This document shows, piece by piece, positions 17,110 through 24,861 of a stretch of DNA of 64,000 nt. The notes beneath the pieces are model-generated. The model had not been told where the DNA came from and made no database searches. It saw only the letters and a list, made by a program, of their open reading frames with translations. Position numbers and translations under genes: made by a program. The stretch comes from Flavivirga algicola (GTDB taxonomy: Bacteria > Bacteroidota > Bacteroidia > Flavobacteriales > Flavobacteriaceae): positions 1-64,000 of the forward strand of contig NZ_JABBHF010000009.1 of assembly GCF_012910715.1 (NCBI RefSeq). The letters are read 5' to 3'. Each line of letters starts with the position of its first letter. Position 1 is the stretch's first letter.

Positions 17110-17982
17110 ATGGTAAGATTCTTAAAGTACCTATTTAAGGTTATTAATGTTATAATAATCATAGCATTGTTGACCATTCATTTTGTTTTAAAGGAAAGTA
17201 GTTACGAGGCTTCTTTATATTTTTACACCTTTCCTTTACCTATAATTATCTTTATTGTTTTAGTGCTTTCCATTTTTCTAAAAAAGAGGAAGTATCAGCT
17301 CATATTAGCAGGTGTTTTACTAATTATTTGGCTATGGCGAAGTTTTAGAATTCATATTGCAGATACCATTGAAGAAACAGACATTGAAGTGGTTTTTTGG
17401 AACGCAACCCACGAAAGGGATTTTGAAGAAGCCTTTGAGGTTAACGGAAGTATCCCAGATGTCCTTGCTCTAGTAGAACATGGTAAATTTCAGGTAAGCA
17501 CGTTTCAACAAAAATACCCCAATTATAATTTTTATAGATCGATTAGAGGGATTAGTATCTTTTCAAAAACACCATTAAAAATTATAAATGAAACGACATC
17601 AAAATACAAATCCAACTTTATAAATTTCGAAACCCAAGGTATTAATTTTTATGTGTTTGATGTATCTGCAAGTATCGATGTGCCCCGTGAATGGGAATTA
17701 GGTTTTGTAAATGCTTTGATTCAAAAAACCGATAATACCGTGATTCTTGGAGACTTTAATGTTCCTTATGAATCGATGTACTTAGATACTATTAAAACGA
17801 ATTTCAATCATGCTTTTTCAGAAAAAGGAAATGGCTTTAGAGAAACCTGGTTTTGGAATATGCCCCTATTGTCCTTAGACCATATCTGGGTTTCTAAAGA
17901 TTTAGAAATTCTTAAAACAGTAAAGGTGGGGACCTTTAAATCGGATCATAGTATGGTGAAAACGTTTGTAAGAAATAATTAG
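17110..17982 (+). CDS. Membrane-anchored endonuclease/exonuclease/phosphatase family protein
   Basis: The 290-residue protein begins with three hydrophobic segments (about residues 7-25, 35-57 and 60-78) and then an EEP hydrolase domain. Recognisable pieces are VVFWNATHERDF near the start of the domain, VILGDFNVPYES (catalytic Asp and Asn), LSLDHIWVS and the final SDHSMVKTFV with the His pair. The substrate could be DNA, phosphoinositide-like lipid or another phosphodiester. The frame is open from TTG at 17062, but ATG at 17110 follows the previous stop by one base and is preferred. Its 3' end overlaps pbpC by 4 nt, tail to tail. Confidence 0.8.
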   Translation: MVRFLKYLFKVINVIIIIALLTIHFVLKESSYEASLYFYTFPLPIIIFIVLVLSIFLKKRKYQLILAGVLLIIWLWRSFRIHIADTIEETDIEVVFWNATHERDFEEAFEVNGSIPDVLALVEHGKFQVSTFQQKYPNYNFYRSIRGISIFSKTPLKIINETTSKYKSNFINFETQGINFYVFDVSASIDVPREWELGFVNALIQKTDNTVILGDFNVPYESMYLDTIKTNFNHAFSEKGNGFRETWFWNMPLLSLDHIWVSKDLEILKTVKVGTFKSDHSMVKTFVRNN

Positions 17983-20330
17983 TCTGAAATTGTAATTTTT
18001 CGTTTTGCCTCATTCCCAAACTCATCCACAACAGTAATTATATGTATTCCTTGCTTCGGTTTAATGGCCATATCATGAATATCTTTCGTGCTTCCTATAA
18101 AAGTGTCATCTATATACCAAAACAAAATGCTTTCTGGCTTAGAATGTGCCATTTTTAAAACAAGATCATTTGTCTTTCCATCAAAATCTTTTGGTAAAAA
18201 AATAGTATTATTTTCTTTTGGATAAATAAATTCCATAGAAACGGTCTGTGCGCCTAAGCAATCACTTCTAAACCTTGGCAGTGGTTTGTAAAATGGGTTT
18301 TTGGTTTTATAATAATATGCCATTAAAGGTGGTAAAACAAACCAGGATTTATGTGTGATATTGCTTAAATCTTCACAAGAGGTATTTACTTGAAACGATT
18401 CATTGCGATCAACATGAATTAATATGTGGTAAGGACATGGCTTTGTTTTTAAACCACTTATTTGCACCAACTTTTGCTCGACGGAATTACAATTTATAGA
18501 GGCTCTATGCCCACTTTGTTTGCAAATAGATACCTCCTTCATTTCGTCAAAAGGTTCAGAAAACCAATCACTATTTGGTAGTAGATCAAACACATCAAAC
18601 AAAATAGGTGCTGCTGTTTGTACACCGACCAGCCCTGGCCTTCCTTCCCCATCAGCATTACCAACCCAAACCCCAACAACATAATCTTTAGTCGTACCAA
18701 TAGCCCAGGCATCCCGAAATCCAAAACTAGTACCTGTTTTCCATGCAATTTGTTTGGAATCATCAAAAAACTCCCAGCTTTCATCACTTTCTGGTCTGTT
18801 GACTTCTTTTAAACTTTCATAAGTCAAATAAACAGATGCTGCATCAAAAAGTGTCTTGTCACCCATTTTGTCCCCAAAATCGATGTTATTGGAAGCTAAA
18901 AATGTTGGTTCGCAAAACTCATTTGTAAAATACTCACTTGAGGTCTCAGAAAAATGATTTAATGTTGAAGAGAGCGCTGCATAGCTTTTGCATAAATCCC
19001 AGAGGTTGCTTTCTGCACCTCCTAAAATAAGCGACAAGCCGTAATGGTTAGCATTATACTTTAAATCTTTTAATTGCAACTCTTTTAGGTAATGATAAAA
19101 CCGATCTAAACCAAATTCTTTAAGCATTCTTACCGATGGAACATTTAATGAACGTGACAAGGCTCTACTTGCAGGAACGGCACCATCGTATGTTTTGTCA
19201 TAATTTTCGGGGTTATAGCTTCCAAATTGCGTAGGTACATCAGCCACAAGTGTATTAGGTAACAAATCCCCAGCATCTAGCATAGCAGCATATAAAAAAG
19301 GCTTTAAAATACTGCCTGTACTTCTAGGTTTGTCGATAATGTCAACATCTTTTTGATGGTCTTTATCTGTTGGTGTATTACCTACATAAGTCAAAACTTT
19401 TCTGGTTTTTACTTCTAAAACCAATACCGCTGCATTATGAATTTCATTCTGTCTTAATTGATTGTAATGGCTTTTTACAATATAGTTTACACGTTGCTGA
19501 AGTTTAGCATCAATAGTTGTTTGTATTCGTTTTCCGTGGTTGGTCTTGGATATTTTTTGCAATAAATGAGGTGCTATTTGCGGTAAAGGATATGGCTTCT
19601 GCGGTAGCCTTTCAGCAATTGATAATTGATAGGTTAAAGAATCAATAATAGTGTTTTCTAAGAGTTTTTTTAAAAGACGGTCCCGTTTTTTTAATAGTCG
19701 TTCTTGATTTTTGCCTGGATAAATCAAACTAGGCGCATTGGGTAAAACAGCCAATGTGGCACTTTCTGCCCAAGATAATTGACTTGAGTTTCTATTAAAA
19801 TAACGCCACGAGGCAGCATCTAACCCCACCACATTTCCTCCAAAAGGAGCATAGCTGCTATAATAGGCTAATATTTTATCTTTTGATTCCCGAAGTTCTA
19901 ATCGGGTTGCCAAAATAATCTCTTTTAACTTTTCGAAATATGTTCTCGGCCGTCCCTTTCGAGATAGCCTAATAACTTGTTGCGTAATGGTACTTCCACC
20001 CCGCTTCACAGTACCTGATTTAAAGTTATCTCTTAATGCTTTAAAAATTGATATGGGATTAAATCCAGGGTGCTTATAAAAATATTCATCTTCAAATTGA
20101 ATAATACAGGTTTTAAATTTTTCTGGAATACTGTCATTTTTCGGAAATCGCCATTGACCATCTTTAGCAATTTGAGCTCCCAACAATTCATGATCTGCAC
20201 TGGTAATAACAGTGGCCGTTGAATCCTTAAAAAGTTGCCCTGGTAAACAGAAATAATATACAATCAATAACACAGCAAGTATCGCCGATTTAATTTTATG
20301 ACGTTTTATGTAGGTTATTAATCGTATCAC
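17979..20330 (-). CDS. pbpC: Penicillin-binding protein 1C
   Basis: This bifunctional peptidoglycan synthase has one N-terminal membrane anchor (about 11-28), a GT51 glycosyltransferase domain (QFEDEYFYKHPGF near 72-85; RGGSTITQQVIRLSR), a transpeptidase domain with STGSILKP (nucleophile Ser near 338), SLN and KTGTSFGFRDAW (near 529), and the C-terminal PBP1C domain. The length of 783 residues fits PBP1C. The start is GTG at 20330 with an in-frame stop directly before it. PbpC is usually encoded beside an alpha-2-macroglobulin; here that gene is 4.5 kb away at 24862-30429. Confidence 0.93.
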   Translation of the reverse strand: MIRLITYIKRHKIKSAILAVLLIVYYFCLPGQLFKDSTATVITSADHELLGAQIAKDGQWRFPKNDSIPEKFKTCIIQFEDEYFYKHPGFNPISIFKALRDNFKSGTVKRGGSTITQQVIRLSRKGRPRTYFEKLKEIILATRLELRESKDKILAYYSSYAPFGGNVVGLDAASWRYFNRNSSQLSWAESATLAVLPNAPSLIYPGKNQERLLKKRDRLLKKLLENTIIDSLTYQLSIAERLPQKPYPLPQIAPHLLQKISKTNHGKRIQTTIDAKLQQRVNYIVKSHYNQLRQNEIHNAAVLVLEVKTRKVLTYVGNTPTDKDHQKDVDIIDKPRSTGSILKPFLYAAMLDAGDLLPNTLVADVPTQFGSYNPENYDKTYDGAVPASRALSRSLNVPSVRMLKEFGLDRFYHYLKELQLKDLKYNANHYGLSLILGGAESNLWDLCKSYAALSSTLNHFSETSSEYFTNEFCEPTFLASNNIDFGDKMGDKTLFDAASVYLTYESLKEVNRPESDESWEFFDDSKQIAWKTGTSFGFRDAWAIGTTKDYVVGVWVGNADGEGRPGLVGVQTAAPILFDVFDLLPNSDWFSEPFDEMKEVSICKQSGHRASINCNSVEQKLVQISGLKTKPCPYHILIHVDRNESFQVNTSCEDLSNITHKSWFVLPPLMAYYYKTKNPFYKPLPRFRSDCLGAQTVSMEFIYPKENNTIFLPKDFDGKTNDLVLKMAHSKPESILFWYIDDTFIGSTKDIHDMAIKPKQGIHIITVVDEFGNEAKRKITISD

Positions 20331-20449
20331 TTAAAATATATACTCAATGCGCATTTGGTTTAGATGTATTTTAAGATAAATTTAATTAATAATTGGTAAA
20401 CGACGTTTTTATTTTGACTTTATTAGCCCATCTTTTCTGTAAAGAAAAA

Positions 20450-20486
20450 AAAGAGCGTTCCGAATTTAAAATTCGGAACGCTCTTT
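20450..20486 (-). terminator. Terminator of the GH16 gene
   Basis: A perfect 16-bp stem AAAGAGCGTTCCGAAT / ATTCGGAACGCTCTTT with a 5-nt loop lies 21 nt past the GH16 stop. The adjoining A-rich left side (20443-20450) becomes a U run on the minus-strand transcript. Confidence 0.93.
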
Positions 20487-20506
20487 CCATTAAAAGTTAA
20501 GAGTTA

Positions 20507-21577
20507 TTATTCCTGTACAGGTTTAAATATTCGTATCCAATCTACTTTTAATGTATGTTCTTCTGGCGAATTACTAATTTCTTCATCTGTTGGCATTCTT
20601 CCTTTATCAGCATTCCAATTTTGTACCTCGGCATTAATAATGATATCCATTTCTTTATTTAAACCTGTCCTATCAGCAGGATTTCCTGTTGGTGATGTAT
20701 AATTTAATGGGTCTATACCATCTTTACCTCCTACAGTATCTAAATTATCCATAACTTTAATAAGTGTACCATTTAAATAATACTCCAGATAGGTTGGACT
20801 TTTCCAGTACACTCCAATACGAATCCAGTCATTAGACCAAAAAGGATACTCCCCCGTTGGATCTTTATACCATGTACTACTGTCTTTTGGTTGATAATCT
20901 TGAAATGGTGTTCTAATAAATACGTGGTGGCTTATATGTAGTCTTTCGCTAAACCAAGATTGTTCATTTCTGGGGTTTTGTGCACCATAAGCTTCTAAAA
21001 TATCTATTTCTTGAGTATCATCAGGACTCAACATCCAAATATCTGAAGCAAAAAAGGCATTGGCAACTTTTACTCTAGCTTCAACAAAAACAGGGTACTT
21101 TACTCTTTTAGTTGATGTTATACATCCAAGACGAGTTGCTTTATCTGTTTTGTCTCCATTACCAGTATCATAAGTTTTCATTTCACCGGGCTCCCTAGTG
21201 GTCTTTAATCGTAAATTACCCCCAGAAACAGACGTGTTTTCATGCTTCCAAATAGTTGGCCCTGGTCCTTCCCAAGTATTGTGATAAAAGTTAGTCCATT
21301 TGTTTTCACCAAATTCAGTCAATTTGGATTCGCCTGGGTATTCATAATCAAAAGCATCAGAAATGTCTGCTTGAAATTCCCATTTCATTCCATCTCCGGG
21401 ATTTGCGGGAACTTCTATTTTACTAAAGTCTGTTTCTTCTGTTGGTGTTTCTTCTTTCTCTTCTTCTTTAGGTATTTCTTCCTTTGGAGTTTCGGTTACA
21501 GGTGGTATTTCTTCAGAATTTCCACCGCAAGAAATAAAAAAAATAATGATATAAATATATATTAATGTCTTACTCAT
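20507..21577 (-). CDS. GH16 family beta-agarase/porphyranase-type lipoprotein
   Basis: The 356-residue protein has a lipobox signal (ending FFISC at about residue 17), a Pro/Glu/Thr-rich linker (20-50) and a GH16 jelly-roll domain. The catalytic motif ExDxxE is complete as EIDILE: Glu190, Asp192, Glu195, followed by AYG as in agarases. FFASDIWMLSP and the C-terminal VDWIRIFKP also fit agarose- or porphyran-cleaving members. It should cleave beta-1,4 links in red-algal galactans from the cell surface. It stands alone: no SusC/SusD pair or sulfatase is nearby. Agarase versus porphyranase cannot be settled by eye. Confidence 0.85.
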   Translation of the reverse strand: MSKTLIYIYIIIFFISCGGNSEEIPPVTETPKEEIPKEEEKEETPTEETDFSKIEVPANPGDGMKWEFQADISDAFDYEYPGESKLTEFGENKWTNFYHNTWEGPGPTIWKHENTSVSGGNLRLKTTREPGEMKTYDTGNGDKTDKATRLGCITSTKRVKYPVFVEARVKVANAFFASDIWMLSPDDTQEIDILEAYGAQNPRNEQSWFSERLHISHHVFIRTPFQDYQPKDSSTWYKDPTGEYPFWSNDWIRIGVYWKSPTYLEYYLNGTLIKVMDNLDTVGGKDGIDPLNYTSPTGNPADRTGLNKEMDIIINAEVQNWNADKGRMPTDEEISNSPEEHTLKVDWIRIFKPVQE

Positions 21578-21968
21578 TTTAATATGGCATTAGTTTTAAT
21601 AAATAAAGTTATACTTAATATTCGCAAATTTAATAGTGAGACAATATCTTGTTATAATAACTTCCTAGACAAAATATTGACAAGATTTGTTTTTTGTGAT
21701 AATCAATACTTTTTGTATCAATTAATATAACGTATGGTTAAAATGGGAATAGACTATGTTTCTTAAGAAAAGAAGAAGTCTTTATGATTTGATTTGTCTG
21801 CTTGGGTCCTTAGGCTTCACCCAGACCCTTGCCGAAATCGACACTCACTATCTGTAATTTAAAATATTTCGACAGAGCCAGTGCCGAACGTAGCCGAAGT
21901 GCTCAATATGGCTTTGGATTTACTTTTCAAACCCCACTAAAAATGTAAGTTTTTTTATTAAGAAGAAA
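21578..21968. other. 391-nt intergenic region with a dispersed repeat copy
   Basis: The right part (21828-21913) contains CTTGCCGAAATCGACACTC and ATATTTCGACAGAGCC, which align in reverse orientation with the repeat at 24751-24813. The left part, upstream of the GH16 gene, is AT-rich and has a -7-like TAAATTTG on the minus strand (about 21624-21632). I see no coding frame. Confidence 0.6.
21828..21880. repeat. Dispersed intergenic repeat, copy A
   Basis: Read on the plus strand, CTTGCCGAAAtCGA...ACTATCtGTAA..TTAAAATATTTCGACAGaGCC matches the reverse complement of 24751-24813 along its length, including the middle spacer. Since both ends and the spacer are shared, this is one repeat family and not two chance palindromes. 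Confidence 0.65.
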
Positions 21969-22691
21969 TTATATAGGATGTTTAACCTTGTTCCAAGTCA
22001 ATACTTGAACACCGCTTGAAAAATGAATTTTATGAGGCCTATTATTTATAAGGTGTTTAAACCGAGGATAATTAATCTCCAATTTATTGGTAACAATGTT
22101 TTGCATGGGCCACTCGATATGATGCACATCATATTCAATAATATGCCTTTTATAGTCCTGAAAAACCGCATAGCGTTCGGTAAGCCACAAATCTATTTCA
22201 TCTTTTTGTACTGGCTTATTATCTAACTTATAAGAAACATGAAAACAATCATTAAAAACTGAGTTTTGAGACGAATAATCAGTTTCATTTCTATTCATTC
22301 TCGAAAAACGATAAGGGAACTTAGATAACATTTTTAAAAGAACACAAGAAGCTTTTTTACTGCCTTCCATACTTAAAAAATAAACACTCGGTTTGTTATT
22401 GTAAATAACATAAACACGAATATTGATTTCTTGGAAATCTGAAATGTATGGAATTTTGGGCACGTTTTTTATTCCAATATTATTCATATCAAATGCTACT
22501 AAACTCAGCCATGTTTTCCCGTTAATAATATCTAATTTAATACCCTTTGGTAGATAAGGCTCTATCAATTCAGGGTTTACTTCCCAGTGCAAAAAAATAG
22601 CTTTATTCCACTCTTGGTAATAGGTCCATTTTCGATTTGGATATTTAAAAGACCTATGTTTTTCGTGTTTTAAAATGTCTCGCGCGTGCAT
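21969..22691 (-). CDS. YqjF/DUF2071 family protein
   Basis: The 240-residue protein shows the DUF2071 pattern: WNKAIFLHWEVNPELIEPYLPKGIKLD near residues 28-54, WLSLVAFDMNNIGIKNVP and FQEINIRVYVIYNNKPSVYFLSMEG. Proteins of this family adopt an acetoacetate-decarboxylase-like fold; their chemistry is unknown. It is a single gene between the GH16 enzyme and a divergent T9SS type B protein. I see no signal peptide, so it is probably cytoplasmic. Confidence 0.82.
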   Translation of the reverse strand: MHARDILKHEKHRSFKYPNRKWTYYQEWNKAIFLHWEVNPELIEPYLPKGIKLDIINGKTWLSLVAFDMNNIGIKNVPKIPYISDFQEINIRVYVIYNNKPSVYFLSMEGSKKASCVLLKMLSKFPYRFSRMNRNETDYSSQNSVFNDCFHVSYKLDNKPVQKDEIDLWLTERYAVFQDYKRHIIEYDVHHIEWPMQNIVTNKLEINYPRFKHLINNRPHKIHFSSGVQVLTWNKVKHPI

Positions 22692-22776
22692 AGGAATTTA
22701 GTATAAATCTCTTTTGTTAAGTTATTATACAGTTAGTTAATAATCATTTTTTAGATAAAAATACTAATATAGCTAT

Positions 22777-24723
22777 TTGAAAACTATATTTTGTTTGAAC
22801 TCGACATTTAAGTATAAAATATTTTTGGCATTAATAGCCTTTATAGTTACAAAAGGATCTTATGCGCAATTAGGAGCCTGTTCCGGGAATTCTGGAGATC
22901 CAATATTTACCGAAGATTTTGGCACTGCACCAAGTGCAGTAACCCAACATGTATCCTTACCAGCACCTGGGTCTACTACATACGGTTTTTTAGGCAATCC
23001 ACCAGCCATATTTGCAGATGGTTTATATACGGTATCTAACATGAACTATCAACAGTGGAATTGGTTTAATGAAGACGATCATACCCCAGGAGATTCCAAT
23101 GGTAGAATGTTAGTCGTAAATGCGAGTTTTACTCGTGGGGAATTTTACAGATTGCCCGTTACTGGACTTTGCGAAAATACAACCTACACCTTTTCGTCTT
23201 GGGTTAAAAATTTAACCCCTAGAGATTTATTAGTTGGAGGCAGTACCCCAAACCCATGTAATGTGACATTTGAAATTTGGGATAGTACAGATACCACTTT
23301 ACTTAGCTCTGCAGACACAGGTGATTTCTTTGGGGCTTTAAGTTCTGAAAATGGTGAATGGCTTGAATTTGCTTTTTCTTTTCTAACTAATGCCGGGGAG
23401 AATTCCGTCATATTAAAAATGGTAAATAATGGTATAGGCGGTTACGGTAACGACTTAGCTATAGATGATATTGTTTTTCAAAGTTGCGGAGACAGTATTA
23501 TTGTTGAAGATTCTTCAAACAATAATAGTATCAACCTATGCAGTAGTCAAACACCTTATAGCACCACCTTAACTGCTGTTCCAGACCATACTGTTTTTAA
23601 CTCGCATTTTTATCAATGGCAGGAGAGCACAGATGGAATTGTTTGGAACGACCTCCTAGGAGAAACAAGTCCAATGATATCTGTAACAGGAATTAACACC
23701 ACAACCTATTATCGATCGAAAGTTGCCGAATCGGCCGTTAATGTCAATAATACATCATGTAACACGGTTTCTGATATTTTTGAAATTAATATTACTCCAG
23801 ATCCTTCGCAACCTTTTACTGAATGCTGGCAAACCGCAACATTTAACGCAGCGACTTGCACATGGGATATTACGGGAATTCAAGACCCCATACCAACTGG
23901 GTTGGAATGTTGGGAAGCCGCAGTGTTTAATAACACCACTTGCTCTTGGGATGTTACAGGAACTCAAGACCCTTTACCAACTGGATTGGAATGTTGGGAA
24001 ACTGCAACATTTAACAATGCCACTTGTTCCTGGGATATTACAGGAACTAGATCTGGACAAGTCTTTAATGAAGATGTTACTTTTTGTAATGGAGATAGTC
24101 CACCACCGTTAGAAACTAGCACAACTATCCCAAACCCTATATATTTATGGAGTACTGGGCAAACATTAAGTGCTATAACAATACCTTCCTCTGGGGTATA
24201 TTCTGTTGAAATAAGTAGCTCGACCAATTGTATTTTTGAAACAAGGAACTTTAATGTTGTGGAAATTGAAGTACCCATTCTAGAAAGTGTTCAGTCTGAT
24301 GGAAATGATATTATAATTACCACAGCTAACACTGGTGATTTTCTATATTCCTTAGATGGAAACATATTTCAATCAAGTAACATTTTTAAGGATATTCCTG
24401 GAGGCCGATATACAATAGCAATAAGAGGAAGGAATTGTAATGATATCGTGTTTACTTCTCACTTACATTTTTATATTCCTAAATTTTTCACACCTAATAA
24501 TGATGGCTATCATGATAGATTTCATTTAGGGGGCATAGAATACTTTAACAGCTCTCAAGTATCTATTTTTGACCGATATGGTAAATTATTGAAAAATGCT
24601 GTAAATACACCTTTCTCATGGGATGGTACATTTAATAACGAATTGCTTCCTACAGGAGACTATTGGTATGTTATTATTGTAGATAACCAAAAATTCACAG
24701 GGCATTTTACTTTGAAAAGATGA
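22777..24723 (+). CDS. Secreted protein with T9SS type B sorting domain
   Basis: The 648-residue protein has a signal peptide (ending GSYAQ near residue 31) and an N-terminal domain (35-240) similar to the jelly-roll region of many flavobacterial secreted proteins (FTEDFGTAPSAV..., TYTFSSWVKNLTP, GNDLAIDDIVFQSC). An Ig-like region follows, then three 28-residue ECWxTATFNxATCxWDITG repeats (23821-24051) and a C-terminal type B sorting domain (IPKFFTPNNDGYHDRFHLGG...IFDRYGKLL...GHFTLKR). The only possible start before the signal peptide is TTG at 22777, four codons after an in-frame stop. The last codons and stop lie in a long inverted repeat. Confidence 0.85.
   Translation: MKTIFCLNSTFKYKIFLALIAFIVTKGSYAQLGACSGNSGDPIFTEDFGTAPSAVTQHVSLPAPGSTTYGFLGNPPAIFADGLYTVSNMNYQQWNWFNEDDHTPGDSNGRMLVVNASFTRGEFYRLPVTGLCENTTYTFSSWVKNLTPRDLLVGGSTPNPCNVTFEIWDSTDTTLLSSADTGDFFGALSSENGEWLEFAFSFLTNAGENSVILKMVNNGIGGYGNDLAIDDIVFQSCGDSIIVEDSSNNNSINLCSSQTPYSTTLTAVPDHTVFNSHFYQWQESTDGIVWNDLLGETSPMISVTGINTTTYYRSKVAESAVNVNNTSCNTVSDIFEINITPDPSQPFTECWQTATFNAATCTWDITGIQDPIPTGLECWEAAVFNNTTCSWDVTGTQDPLPTGLECWETATFNNATCSWDITGTRSGQVFNEDVTFCNGDSPPPLETSTTIPNPIYLWSTGQTLSAITIPSSGVYSVEISSSTNCIFETRNFNVVEIEVPILESVQSDGNDIIITTANTGDFLYSLDGNIFQSSNIFKDIPGGRYTIAIRGRNCNDIVFTSHLHFYIPKFFTPNNDGYHDRFHLGGIEYFNSSQVSIFDRYGKLLKNAVNTPFSWDGTFNNELLPTGDYWYVIIVDNQKFTGHFTLKR
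23821..24051 (+). repeat. Three 84-nt tandem repeats inside the T9SS protein gene
   Basis: Repeat units start at 23821, 23905 and 23989, exactly 84 nt (28 codons) apart. Each encodes ECW-(Q/E)-x-A-x-FN-x-x-TC-x-WD-(I/V)-TG with two Cys and two Trp at fixed places, joined by QDPxPTGL. The two Cys could form a disulfide in each unit. Confidence 0.85.
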
Positions 24724-24857
24724 GGTATGGAAAGTAAAACGTAAGTCATATTGAGCCTGTCGAAATATTTTTAACTTACTGATAGTCAATATCGGTTTCG
24801 ACAAGCTCAACCTGACAAATCAAATTACAATGACTTTCCATACCTCATCTTTTCAAA
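24711..24857. repeat. Long inverted repeat between convergent genes
   Basis: Perfect 25-bp arms TTTGAAAAGATGAGGTATGG-AAAGT (24711-24735) and their complement (24833-24857) enclose 97 nt. The left arm contains the last codons and stop of the T9SS gene; the right arm ends 4 nt before the alpha-2-macroglobulin stop. Inside lies the dispersed repeat with its own palindrome. It may be a bidirectional terminator enlarged by a repeat insertion. Confidence 0.75.
24751..24813. repeat. Dispersed intergenic repeat, copy B
   Basis: TTGAGCCTGTCGAAA at the left and TTTCGACAAGCTCAA at the right are inverted repeats with one mismatch, separated by about 30 nt that includes CTTACTGATAGTCAATATCG. It corresponds to copy A at 21828-21880 in the opposite orientation. 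Confidence 0.7.
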
Positions 24858-24861
24858 AAAA

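Noticed and set aside
23723-24112. 129-codon open frame overlapping the CW repeats
   Set aside because: Produced by the 84-nt periodicity of the true frame; no signal or family.
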